Source of the DNA: Flavobacteriales bacterium
Lineage (GTDB): Bacteria; Bacteroidota; Bacteroidia; Flavobacteriales_F; PHOS-HE28
NCBI GenBank assembly: GCA_016710685.1
Contig: JADJVC010000002.1
Coordinates: 1,054,001-1,118,000, forward strand
DNA: 64,000 nt
Direction of reading: 5' to 3'
The notes beneath the pieces were generated by a model that searched no databases, had not been told where the DNA came from, and saw only the letters and a program-made list of their open reading frames with translations. Shown one piece after another: positions 7,286-15,646 of the stretch (the first letter of the stretch is position 1; each line of letters begins with the position of its first letter). The position numbers and the translations under genes are program-made.

Positions 7286-10200
7286 TTAAAGCCCCATCAG
7301 GGCATTGAGGTGGATCAACGTGAGACCGAGTTCGTACCGGATGCGCAGGTGCTCCGCGTCGATGCGGCGGGCCTGGTCGATGCCTTGGATGAACTCGAGG
7401 TAGCCCGCGTCGCCGTTGAGGTAGGCGCGTTGGGCATCGGTGCGCAGGGTGGTGGCGAGCGCGGCGCCGGCGTTTTCGTAGTAGACCAAGCTTTCGCGAA
7501 GCTGCGCGGAACGGGCTTGCGTACGAGCCAATTCCGTTGCGCGGTTACGGCGCAGTTCCTCCAACTGTTGCAGTGCGATCTCGCTGCGTAACCGAGCGGC
7601 CTTTGTGCGTGCGCCCTGTCCGCCACCCGGCAAGGGGATCGACGTGCCGATGAGGTAGCCCGTAAAAGGCGATGCTCCGTCGAGTGTCTGGTAGAAGCCG
7701 CCGCCTTGCAGTGTGGGCGCCCACTGGCTGCGCTCCATTTTCCACGCTTCTTCCGCAAGTGATGCGCGTTGTTTTTCCTGCGCCAGCAGCGGGTCCGTGC
7801 CGCCGCCGGGATCCGGTGCGCGGGACAATGCGTTGAGCGCTGAAGTATCCGGAACTGCACCGCTCAAAGGACCGGTCCATTGCTCCAGTTCAGTGGCGTA
7901 GATGGCTATGTCGGCCTGTGCTTTTTTCAGTTGCACGCGGGCTTCATCGGCGGTGCTTTGTGCGCTCACTTTCTCCAAGCGACCACTCGCACCTGCTTCG
8001 AATTTGCGCGCTGCGAAGGCCGCGAGCGTGGCGTAGGAACTGTCGGACTGCTGCATCAGGCGCAGGTTTTCCTTGCCCATGACCCATTGCAGGTAAGCAC
8101 CAGCCGCGCTCTCTTTCACCAATGCGCGGGTGCCAGTTCTTCCTGCTTCTGCCAGTAGCACGCTCTCTTTCAGGTATCGGGCACGTTGCGCGATGGCAGT
8201 GGGGAAGGGGATGCCTGTTGTCGCTTGAATGCTGATGTCGTGCATGGAACTGTTGATCTGCCCGCCTTGCAGTTGCGCGCCGAGCGGCTCCAGTTGAAAG
8301 GCCGTCTTCCGTAACGCCTCCTGCTGCCGTACTTCCAATTCCGCAGCCGTCATGGCGGGATGCGTGCGCAACGCACGCGCCACGGCGCTATCAAGCGAAA
8401 GCACCGGAGCCTGCGCCTGCACGGAGTTTCCGAGGAACAGCAGCGCGACAACCGAAGTGCTCACAATCCCGTGCTTCCCATTACCGCTTTCACCATTTGA
8501 TCCCTTTTCATTCTTCTTCCTGCGGAAAAACACCAAGTGATAGAGTACCGGCAACACCGCCAGTGTGAGCAACGTGGAAGTGATCAAACCGCCGATCACC
8601 ACCGTGGCCAAAGGCCGCTGTACTTCACTACCCGGACTGGTGCTGATGGCCATTGGCAGAAAGCCGAGCGATGCAACCGCCGCCGTGGCCAACACGGGCC
8701 GCAATCGGGCCAACGTACCGCGCACCACGCGATCCGTCACATCCGTGATGCCTTCGCGCTGCAACTGGTTGAAATAGCTGATGAGCACAATGCCGTTCAG
8801 CACTGCCACGCCGAAGAGCGCGATGAAGCCCACGCCCGCACTGATGCTGAAGTCCAAGCCGCGTGACCACAGCGCGAACACGCCGCCCACGGCCGCCATG
8901 GGCACCGCACTGAAAATGATGAGCGCCTCGTTGAACGATTTGAAGGCGAAGAAGAGCAGCACGAAGATCAGCGCCAGCGCCAAGGGCACGGAGATCATCA
9001 AACGCGCACTGGCTTCTTGCAGGTTTTTGAAGGTTCCGCCGTAGGCCACGAAGTAGCCCGTGGGCAGTGGCAACTTCTGTGCGATCAGCGCCTGGATGTC
9101 CTCCGCAACGCCTTGTATGTCGCGGCCCCGGACGTTCGTTTCCACCACGATCCGCCGGGCACCGTCCTCGCGGCTCACTTGCGCGGCGGCACTTTGAAAA
9201 CCGATCTCCGCCAGTTGGCCCATCGGCATCTGCGAACCGTTCGGCAACGGCACCAAGAGGTTCTTCAGTTTATCCGGATCGGCATCGCGCATGTCGGCCA
9301 TGCGGACCACGAGGTCGAAGCGGCGCTCATCCTCGTAGACCACGCCTGCTTTTCCGCCGGCCAGCGCGGTGTTCAGCACCTGGTTCAGGTCAATGATGTT
9401 CAGACCGTACTGCGCGATGCGCGCCCGGTCGTACTTCACCACGAGCTGTGGCATGCCGGTTACCTGCTCCACCTTGATGTCCGTAGCGCCGGGCACGGTG
9501 GCGATCAACGCCGCTGCGGCATTGGCGGACCTGAAAAGCTCTTCGAGGTCATCGCCGTAGATCTTCACCGCAATGTCGCTCTTCACCCCGGCGATCAGCT
9601 CGTTGAAGCGCATCTGGATGGGCTGCTCGAAGCTGAGGTTCATGCCGGGGATCACGCTGAGTTTATCGCTCATCAGTTCCGCCATTTCCTGCCGGTCGGT
9701 GGTGGTGGTCCAGTCTTTCCGGGGTTTCATCACGATGATGAGGTCCTGGCTTTCGATGGGCATGGGGTCCGTGGGGATCTCGCTGCTTCCGATCTTGCCG
9801 ACCACTTCTTTCACCTCGGGAAAATCCTTGAGCAGGATGCGCGCCAACTGGTCGCTCACTGCGATGCTCTGGCTGAGGTTGCTGCCTTGGCGGATGGTGA
9901 CGTTGGTGGCGAAATCGCCTTCGTCCAATTCCGGGATGAACTCACCGCCGAGCCGACTGAAGACGAAGATCGCCGCGACCAACAAAACCAATGCGCCACC
10001 GACGGCGATGCGGCGGTGGTGCAGGAGTCCGCGCAACTTCGGCGCGTACCAATTTTGTAGGCGGTGGATCATCCGCTCGCTCCAGCTTTCGCCCTTCGGA
10101 ATGTCCTTTCCCAGGAAGATGGAGACGGCCCATGGCACGTAGGTGAGGCTCAGTATCAATGCGCCGATGATCGCAAAGCTCACGGTAAAGGCCATTGGGC

Positions 10201-11620
10201 GGAACATCTTGCCCTCCACACCGATCAGCGCGAAAATGGGAACGTAGACAATGAGGATGATGACCTGCCCGAACACCGCGCTTTTCATGATGCCGCCCGC
10301 GCCGCGGATCGTCTCGTCGTTCATGCTTTCCGTGGAAAGACGCTGGCCCGCGTAGCGTTGGTGCAAGGCGAACATGAGGCCCTCCACCACGATCACCGCG
10401 CCGTCCACGATCAGGCCGAAGTCCAGTGCGCCCATGCTCATCAGGTTGGCGCTCTGCCCTGCCACCACCATGCACGCGATGGCGAAGAGCAGTGCGAGCG
10501 GGATCACGCTGGCCACGATGAGGCCTGCGCGCCAGTTGCCCAGCAGCAGCACCAGCACGGCGATCACGATCAGTGCGCCCATCAGCAGGTTGTGTTCCAC
10601 CGTGCCGATGGTGCTATCCACCAGCTTGGCGCGGTCCACAAAAGCATCGATATGCACGCCCTCCGGCAAGCTGTGCTGGATCTCCGCCACGCGCGCTTTT
10701 ACAGCAGTGACGGTCGCTAGCGCGTTCGCGCCCTTCAGCATTAGCACTACGCCGCCAACGGATTCGCCCTCGCCGTTGCGCGTCATCGCGCCGTAGCGCA
10801 CGGCATGCCCATAGCGCACTTCGGCCACATCGCGCACCCGCACCGGGCTGCCACCGCGCGAGCTGATCACAATGTTCTCCACATCCTTCAGCGATCCGAT
10901 CACGCCTTCACCCCGGATGAAATAGATGTTCGGACCTTTCTCGATGTAGCTGCCGCCAGTGTTTGCGTTGTTGTTCTCCAGCGCGTTGAACACGTCCATC
11001 AGCGAGAACCCGGCCCCGGCCAAACGGCGCGCGTCCACGCTCACTTCGTACTGTTTCAACAGGCCGCCGAAACTGCTCACGTCGATCACGCCGGGCACGC
11101 CCAACAGGTGTTTGCGCACCACCCAGTCCTGCAGTGTACGCAGCTCCAACAGATCGTACTTGTCCTTCTGGGCGCTGTCCACGGCGAGGGTGTACTGATA
11201 GATCTCACCGGTGCCGGTGGTGGGCGGCGCGATCTCCGGCGTGCCGTAGCCGGGCGGGATCTGGGCTTGCACCTGCGTGATGCGTTCGGCCACGAGTTGC
11301 CGCGTGAGGTAGAGCGGCACCTCGTCTTTGAACACCACGGTGATCACCGAGAGGCCACTGCGCGAAACGCTGCGCAGCTGCACCACATCGGGCAGGTTTT
11401 TGAAGGCCTGCTCCAACGGGAAAGTGATGAACTGCTCCACCTCTTGCGTGGCGAGGTTGGGCGCGATGGTGTTCACCAGCACCTGGTTGTTGGTGACGTC
11501 CGGCAGCGCGTCGATGGGCAGCTGTGTAACGGACCAAGCGCCCCAGCCGATGAAGGCCAAAAGCAGCAGGCCGATGACGAGCTTGTTGCGGACGCTTAAA
11601 GTGATAATGCGATCGATCAT
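7286..11620 (-). CDS. CusA/CzcA-family heavy-metal RND transporter fused to a TolC-like outer-membrane factor
   Basis: This encodes 1444 residues. Residues 1 to about 1035 form a complete HME-type RND pump. It has two large periplasmic loops, and the proton-relay segment MGALDFGLIVDGAVIVVEG carries Asp400, Asp406 and Glu413 (the DFGxxxDGAxxxxE signature of metal pumps). Residues about 1070-1444 match the outer-membrane efflux protein (TolC/CusC) helical repeats. The joint contains a signal-peptide-like hydrophobic stretch ending NSVQAQ near residue 1068. Similar fusions are known in Bacteroidota. It would export Cu/Ag or Co/Zn/Cd, but the ion cannot be decided from sequence alone. The operon order is His-rich protein, pump-channel fusion, adaptor. 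Confidence 0.9.
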   Translation of the reverse strand: MIDRIITLSVRNKLVIGLLLLAFIGWGAWSVTQLPIDALPDVTNNQVLVNTIAPNLATQEVEQFITFPLEQAFKNLPDVVQLRSVSRSGLSVITVVFKDEVPLYLTRQLVAERITQVQAQIPPGYGTPEIAPPTTGTGEIYQYTLAVDSAQKDKYDLLELRTLQDWVVRKHLLGVPGVIDVSSFGGLLKQYEVSVDARRLAGAGFSLMDVFNALENNNANTGGSYIEKGPNIYFIRGEGVIGSLKDVENIVISSRGGSPVRVRDVAEVRYGHAVRYGAMTRNGEGESVGGVVLMLKGANALATVTAVKARVAEIQHSLPEGVHIDAFVDRAKLVDSTIGTVEHNLLMGALIVIAVLVLLLGNWRAGLIVASVIPLALLFAIACMVVAGQSANLMSMGALDFGLIVDGAVIVVEGLMFALHQRYAGQRLSTESMNDETIRGAGGIMKSAVFGQVIILIVYVPIFALIGVEGKMFRPMAFTVSFAIIGALILSLTYVPWAVSIFLGKDIPKGESWSERMIHRLQNWYAPKLRGLLHHRRIAVGGALVLLVAAIFVFSRLGGEFIPELDEGDFATNVTIRQGSNLSQSIAVSDQLARILLKDFPEVKEVVGKIGSSEIPTDPMPIESQDLIIVMKPRKDWTTTTDRQEMAELMSDKLSVIPGMNLSFEQPIQMRFNELIAGVKSDIAVKIYGDDLEELFRSANAAAALIATVPGATDIKVEQVTGMPQLVVKYDRARIAQYGLNIIDLNQVLNTALAGGKAGVVYEDERRFDLVVRMADMRDADPDKLKNLLVPLPNGSQMPMGQLAEIGFQSAAAQVSREDGARRIVVETNVRGRDIQGVAEDIQALIAQKLPLPTGYFVAYGGTFKNLQEASARLMISVPLALALIFVLLFFAFKSFNEALIIFSAVPMAAVGGVFALWSRGLDFSISAGVGFIALFGVAVLNGIVLISYFNQLQREGITDVTDRVVRGTLARLRPVLATAAVASLGFLPMAISTSPGSEVQRPLATVVIGGLITSTLLTLAVLPVLYHLVFFRRKKNEKGSNGESGNGKHGIVSTSVVALLFLGNSVQAQAPVLSLDSAVARALRTHPAMTAAELEVRQQEALRKTAFQLEPLGAQLQGGQINSSMHDISIQATTGIPFPTAIAQRARYLKESVLLAEAGRTGTRALVKESAAGAYLQWVMGKENLRLMQQSDSSYATLAAFAARKFEAGASGRLEKVSAQSTADEARVQLKKAQADIAIYATELEQWTGPLSGAVPDTSALNALSRAPDPGGGTDPLLAQEKQRASLAEEAWKMERSQWAPTLQGGGFYQTLDGASPFTGYLIGTSIPLPGGGQGARTKAARLRSEIALQQLEELRRNRATELARTQARSAQLRESLVYYENAGAALATTLRTDAQRAYLNGDAGYLEFIQGIDQARRIDAEHLRIRYELGLTLIHLNALMGL

Positions 11621-11787
11621 GTGATGGATCTATTGCTACTGAGTTTGATGGTTGGCACTTAGCTTGTGCGTTGCACCTGGTATGTCGACCCAATGGGTGG
11701 ACGGTACAGATGTCCTGCACGGATTCCTTGCGGTGATTGAAAAAATGCACGGGGCAAAGCCACACCGTGAGGGGACGGATCACCGCC

Positions 11788-12141
11788 CTACGCCCGCTTC
11801 GGCGGGTTCCAGATATTTCCGGAGAAGGCGCTTAACGCCACCGGAACATCCGGGCAAGCCAATAATTGCGCAGCGGGATCCAGTAACACGAATTCCGCAG
11901 GCCGCTCAGGCAAAAACGCCGGAGTGGCGCATGCGCAAAGCAGCTCATCGCAGCCGTTGTCGAAGGGATTATGATCACCCTCGTGCTCATCATGTCCATT
12001 GACCTCCTTGTCGTGGTGGCCAAAATCGCTGTGGTGCTCCAGTACATGTAGCACGGCTTGTGGCACGCGCACCCACTCGTGCAACTCCAAGGCGCTGACG
12101 CCATAGAGAGCAAGGACGAGGGTGAATAGCACGGTACGCAT
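11788..12141 (-). CDS. Small secreted histidine-rich protein of the metal-efflux operon
   Basis: This encodes 117 residues. The N-terminus MRTVLFTLVLALYGVSA looks like a signal peptide. Residues about 20-62 are packed with His, Asp and Glu (LEHHSDFGHHDKEV, GHDEHEGDHN), followed by a Cys-rich patch (NGCDELLCACA). This composition fits periplasmic metal binding. It lies 168 nt upstream of the pump on the same strand and is probably the first gene of the operon. A small His-rich leader protein is a common companion of Bacteroidota CusA/CzcA loci, but the family name is not known to me. A role as metal buffer or sensor is inference. Confidence 0.7.
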   Translation of the reverse strand: MRTVLFTLVLALYGVSALELHEWVRVPQAVLHVLEHHSDFGHHDKEVNGHDEHEGDHNPFDNGCDELLCACATPAFLPERPAEFVLLDPAAQLLACPDVPVALSAFSGNIWNPPKRA

Positions 12142-12151
12142 GGTGATTGCA

Positions 12152-12159
12152 CAAATGTA
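12152..12159 (-). promoter_or_regulatory. Putative -7 box of the metal-efflux operon
   Basis: TACATTTG is an exact TAnnTTTG match 10 nt before the ATG at 12141 and suggests a very short leader. No -33 TTG was seen at normal spacing. Confidence 0.4.
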
Positions 12160-12320
12160 ACCTGTGTTCGCAAAGTTGGTTTGTGATGGATGTCACATAA
12201 CACGGTTGCGAACTGGCATCAGCGGACGGCGCTTTGTTGGGCGCAGCCTCTTGTAGCGTTTACTCTTGTGCCGGTTTCGGGGTCCATCCGCAGTAATCAG
12301 CGGTCCCTATAAACGACAAA

Positions 12321-12342
12321 GACCCCGGCTTTCGCCGAGGTC
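12321..12342 (-). terminator. Rho-independent-like terminator after tRNA-Lys
   Basis: On the minus strand GACCTCGGC, loop GAAA and GCCGGGGTC form a 9-bp stem with one G-U pair, followed by TTTGTCGTTT. It begins 4 nt past the tRNA 3' end. Confidence 0.6.
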
Positions 12343-12346
12343 TCTG

Positions 12347-12419
12347 TGATCCCGCTGGGATTCGAACCCAGGGCCCATACATTAAAAGTGTATTGCTCTA
12401 CCAGCTGAGCTACAGGATC
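12347..12419 (-). tRNA. tRNA-Lys (anticodon TTT)
   Basis: This 73-nt cloverleaf has a 7-bp acceptor stem (GATCCTG/CGGGATC with one G-U pair), T8-A9, a D arm GCTCAGCTGGTAGAGC, the anticodon loop CTTTTAA in a 5-bp stem, and the T arm TGGGTTCGAATCCCA. The discriminator base is A and CCA is not encoded. A TACCTTCG box lies 43 nt upstream and a terminator hairpin lies downstream, so it is likely a single-gene transcript. Confidence 0.95.
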
Positions 12420-12461
12420 AAAAAACGCTTTACACGAAGGGTGTTCTGCGATTTGAGGGCG

Positions 12462-12469
12462 CGAAGGTA
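12462..12469 (-). promoter_or_regulatory. Putative -7 box for tRNA-Lys
   Basis: TACCTTCG (followed by CGCCC) fits the TAnnTTYG form seen before several genes in this window and lies 43 nt before the mature tRNA 5' end. Confidence 0.35.
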
Positions 12470-12499
12470 AACATCCGGCCCATTTGACCAAACACTTGT

Positions 12500-13690
12500 T
12501 CAATTCTTCGCGATCAGCGGCAAACGCTCGAATGGTTTTGTGCGGTCGAAGAGGTAGCGGAACGTGGCCAGCGTGCGGTAGTTGGTGGCACCGAGGCTCT
12601 CGCAAACGCGCAGCATTTTGGGGTTGAAATCGCCGATCCATGTTAGTACGGTGTCGTTGTAGCGGCCTGTTTCCATCAGCCATTTGCTCTGGTGGACGAT
12701 CATTACGCCTTCAACGCCTTTGCCCTGCCATTCCTTCACCACGCCGAACACGATGCCGGTCATGGTCTTGGCGGTTCCTTTCCACTTGTGGTAAAGGAAC
12801 TTCAGCTTGCCGAGCCAATTGAGATCGCCATCCACGTAACGGAAAATTTCGTTCAACTCCGGCAGGTTCACGAAGAAGGCAATGGGTTTTTCCTTATGGT
12901 AGACGAAGATCACGATGCGCGGGTCCATCACGGGCTTCATCTGTTTGATGGTCTTCAGCGCCACTTCTTTCGGCATGGGCTTGAAGTTCTCGTGGTCCAC
13001 CCAGGCGGCGTTGAGCACCGTGCGGAAATCCTCGGCGAGTTTCTCGGAGCTCATGCCGCGCACGTCGCGCACGCTGATGTCAGGGTCGGCTTGGAACTGG
13101 TTGTACTTGCGGTGGAAGATGGGCTGCACCGGCGTGATCGCGGAGCGTTTGAAGAAGAGCTGCTTGAAGTAGACCTGAAAGCCGTAGGCCTCGAAAAGCT
13201 CAACGTAGTACGGCGGATTGTAGTTGGTGCCGTAGATCGGAAGGTCCGTATAGTTCTCGATCAGCAGGCCCCAGAACATGTTGCGCTCGCCGAGGTTCAC
13301 CGGGCCGTCCATGGCCTCCAAGCCTTGTGCTTTCAGCCAATCGCGGGCGGTGTCGAAGAGCAGACCTGACGCTTGCTGGTCATCGATGCACTCGAAAAAG
13401 CCGCAGCCACCGGTGGGTTGCTGCTTGTCGGTCCATGCGGTTTTGGGGTCGATGAACGCGGCGATGCGACCTGCGGCTTTTCCGGAATCATCGTACAGCA
13501 CCCAGCGTTTGATCGCACCGGCTTTGCGGTCTTCGCGGGCTTGCAGGAGTTTGTTCTTCGTGGGATCGAAGACTTTTTCCACATCCTGCTTCAGGTGTGG
13601 CACCCAGTTTTTATCGTCGGCATAGATTCTCCAAGGCACGCGCATCCAGTCATGCAGCGCTTTTCCTTCGGTGGCCTCAGCTATTTTCAT
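12500..13690 (-). CDS. GNAT-like acetyltransferase-fold protein
   Basis: This encodes 396 residues with no signal peptide, so it should be cytoplasmic. The N-terminus (LHDWMRVPWRIYADDKNWVPHL...FDPTKN) matches a widespread family annotated as GNAT-like N-acetyltransferases, in which 'P..LY..d..WVP' is typical. A possible acetyl-CoA loop region is VFGVVKEWQGKGVEGVMI at about 315-332, where QGKGVE resembles the Q/RxxGxG/A motif. The length is about twice a single GNAT domain, suggesting tandem GNAT folds. The substrate is unknown. The gene is 24 nt from msrA on the same strand and may be co-transcribed with it. Confidence 0.6.
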   Translation of the reverse strand: MKIAEATEGKALHDWMRVPWRIYADDKNWVPHLKQDVEKVFDPTKNKLLQAREDRKAGAIKRWVLYDDSGKAAGRIAAFIDPKTAWTDKQQPTGGCGFFECIDDQQASGLLFDTARDWLKAQGLEAMDGPVNLGERNMFWGLLIENYTDLPIYGTNYNPPYYVELFEAYGFQVYFKQLFFKRSAITPVQPIFHRKYNQFQADPDISVRDVRGMSSEKLAEDFRTVLNAAWVDHENFKPMPKEVALKTIKQMKPVMDPRIVIFVYHKEKPIAFFVNLPELNEIFRYVDGDLNWLGKLKFLYHKWKGTAKTMTGIVFGVVKEWQGKGVEGVMIVHQSKWLMETGRYNDTVLTWIGDFNPKMLRVCESLGATNYRTLATFRYLFDRTKPFERLPLIAKN

Positions 13691-13714
13691 CGGCGCGAAG
13701 GTCGGTCGGATGCA

Positions 13715-14254
13715 TCAAAGCGCTGCCACGGGCTTCAGCTTATCCGCATGTTTGGCGCGGAGCTTCGCCACTTTCGGCGCGATCACAGCGCTGCAGTAGG
13801 CCGCTTCGGTGTTCCGGTCGTAGTAATTGTCGTGGTATTCTTCAGCCGGGAAGAATTTTTCCAAGGGAACGATTTCGGTCACGATGGGATCGGGGAAAAC
13901 ATCCTTCAACTCGGACAGTAACATTTCCGCAACGGTCTTTTGCTCGGCATCGTGGTACAGGATGATGGAACGGTATTGCGTGCCCATCGCCGCCTTGGCG
14001 GTGGAGCGTTGTGGGTCGTGGCTGGTCATGAAAATGCTGAGCAGGTCCTTGTAGGAGATCACGTCGGCATCGAAAGTCACTTGTGTCACCTCGGCATGGC
14101 CGGTGCGGCCTTCGCATACCTCGCGATAGCTGGGTGCAGGCGTGTGGCCGCCCGCGTAGCCGGACTGCACTTTTTCAACGCCGTTGATCCGCGTCATGAT
14201 GGCCTCTACGCACCAAAAACATCCGCCACCTATTGTTGCAGTTTGCTTGTTCAT
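13715..14254 (-). CDS. msrA: Peptide-methionine (S)-S-oxide reductase MsrA
   Basis: This encodes 179 residues. The catalytic GCFWC motif is at 11-15 with the nucleophile Cys12, followed by the family blocks VQSGYAGG, YREVCEGRTGHAEVTQVTFD, SHDPQ and MGTQYRS. It reduces methionine-S-sulfoxide in damaged proteins in the cytoplasm, with electrons from thioredoxin. There is no fused MsrB domain and no signal peptide. With katE at 26.6 kb it forms part of the window's oxidative stress set, although the genes are not linked in an operon. Confidence 0.95.
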   Translation of the reverse strand: MNKQTATIGGGCFWCVEAIMTRINGVEKVQSGYAGGHTPAPSYREVCEGRTGHAEVTQVTFDADVISYKDLLSIFMTSHDPQRSTAKAAMGTQYRSIILYHDAEQKTVAEMLLSELKDVFPDPIVTEIVPLEKFFPAEEYHDNYYDRNTEAAYCSAVIAPKVAKLRAKHADKLKPVAAL

Positions 14255-14376
14255 CTTTTTAATTCACTGTTTGTCCCATCGCACATGCCATGCGATTTTG
14301 GGCAGTGCAAAGGTCGCATGCGAAGCGCAATCCTGACAGGTTTGTCGATTGTCTGTAAGTGGAATAACGCAATAAG

Positions 14377-14515
14377 CTTCAAGACTTAAGCCACAAGCTT
14401 TAAGCTTGAGTAGCACACAGCTCGCAGCGTTGGACTCTCGCCTCAAGACTCAGTACTCTTCTCTGTGTCCTCTGTGCCTCTGTGGTGAACCATTCAGGAC
14501 TCGACTCAAGACTAA
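14377..14515. repeat. Intergenic word-like repeats running into the ddl 3' end
   Basis: GCTTCAAGACTTAAGCC and AAGCTTTAAGCTTGAG are followed by CTCAAGACTC units and by TCTGTGTCCTCTGTGCC with TCTGTGGTGAAC. The same words recur at 33.16-33.47 kb and 34.05-34.39 kb. The element overlaps the last codons of ddl. The gap 14255-14449 otherwise holds nothing recognised. Confidence 0.6.
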
Positions 14516-15499
14516 GTCAGCGACCAACGTATTCACCGCCTTCGGCACCCCGATCCCCGCAGCGTTCAGCATCTTCGGAAAAATGCTCGCCGGGCTGAAA
14601 CCGGGAACGGTGTTCACTTCGATCGTCACCACTTCGGTGCCATCGCCTTGGCCTTCTTTCCAGAAATGGTCCACGCGCACCATGCCGTTGCATTGCAGGG
14701 CGCGGTAGATCTCTTCGGAACGCGCTTGCACGATTGCCGTTACGGCATCGGGGATGGGAGCGGGGACGATCTCTTGCGTGTCGGCGGCGTGGTACTTGGC
14801 TTCGTAGTCGAAGAATTCGTGGCTGGTACGGATCTCGCAGATGGGCAGGGCTTGCACCACGCCGTTCAAGCGGATCACGCCGCAAGTGAGCTCGCGCCCT
14901 TGCACGAAGGCCTCGCACATCACGCTGTCCGCTTCGCTAAAGGCGAGGTCCAGCGCGGCCTTCAGCGCTTCCTTCGACTTCACTTTGCTGATACCCAAGC
15001 TGCTGCCGCTGTTGTCCGGTTTCACGAAGCAGGGGATGCCCGCGACATCCAGTGCGCGCTGTTCCATGTCCGTTTCATCACGGCGCAACAGCACCGAACC
15101 CGCCACCGGGAAGCCCATTTGGCGCAGCAGTCCCGTGGTGGCGTACTTGCTCATGGTGAGCGCCATGTTCAGCACGCCGCCGGTCTGGTAGGGCACGTTC
15201 AGCATGTCCAAGTAGCCTTGCAGTTTCCCGTCCTCGCCGGGCGTGCCGTGGATGGCGACCAGTGCGGCGGCAAAGCGTTCGTGGCCATTCCCGCGGTCGG
15301 CAGTGAAGGCGCCACGGTCGAAGGCCAACGGCGTTCCGTCCGCGCGTTCGCAGGTCCATGCGGCCTTTTCCACGGAGACGAAAACGGCCTCGTAACGGGA
15401 TTTGTCCAAGGCGTCCATCATGGTACCCGCGCTTTGGCGGCTGATGACGTTTTCACCGGTGTAGCCGCCACGTAGGATGGCGATGAAGGGGAGTGGCAT
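14450..15499 (-). CDS. ddl: D-alanine--D-alanine ligase
   Basis: This encodes 349 residues from ATG 15499 (MPLPFIAILRGGYTGE). The ATP-grasp fold is clear, with the N-terminal glycine loop, HGTPGEDGKLQGYLDMLNVPY, the ATP-binding strand GIPCFVKPDNSGSSLGI, and the C-terminal metal site IEVNTVPGFSPASIFPKML. It makes the D-Ala-D-Ala dipeptide for peptidoglycan precursors. The last dozen residues (GSPQRHRGHREEY) are translated from an intergenic repeat, so the native stop appears to have been lost and replaced. It is divergent from the PASTA-domain gene, 147 bp away. The frame runs further upstream, but the ATP-grasp N-terminus fixes the start. Confidence 0.93.
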   Translation of the reverse strand: MPLPFIAILRGGYTGENVISRQSAGTMMDALDKSRYEAVFVSVEKAAWTCERADGTPLAFDRGAFTADRGNGHERFAAALVAIHGTPGEDGKLQGYLDMLNVPYQTGGVLNMALTMSKYATTGLLRQMGFPVAGSVLLRRDETDMEQRALDVAGIPCFVKPDNSGSSLGISKVKSKEALKAALDLAFSEADSVMCEAFVQGRELTCGVIRLNGVVQALPICEIRTSHEFFDYEAKYHAADTQEIVPAPIPDAVTAIVQARSEEIYRALQCNGMVRVDHFWKEGQGDGTEVVTIEVNTVPGFSPASIFPKMLNAAGIGVPKAVNTLVADLVLSRVLNGSPQRHRGHREEY

Positions 15500-15646
15500 T
15501 GCGGATATTCTGTTGCACCAAAGGAACGGCAGGGCTGTGCTGGTGGAAGGCGCGCGCTGGGGAAGTGCCAACGGGGCATTGTGAAGATCCGCAAGCCCTG
15601 CCGGGTTTATATTCGCGCCTTCCCGCCGCGGCGGAATGTGCGTTGA

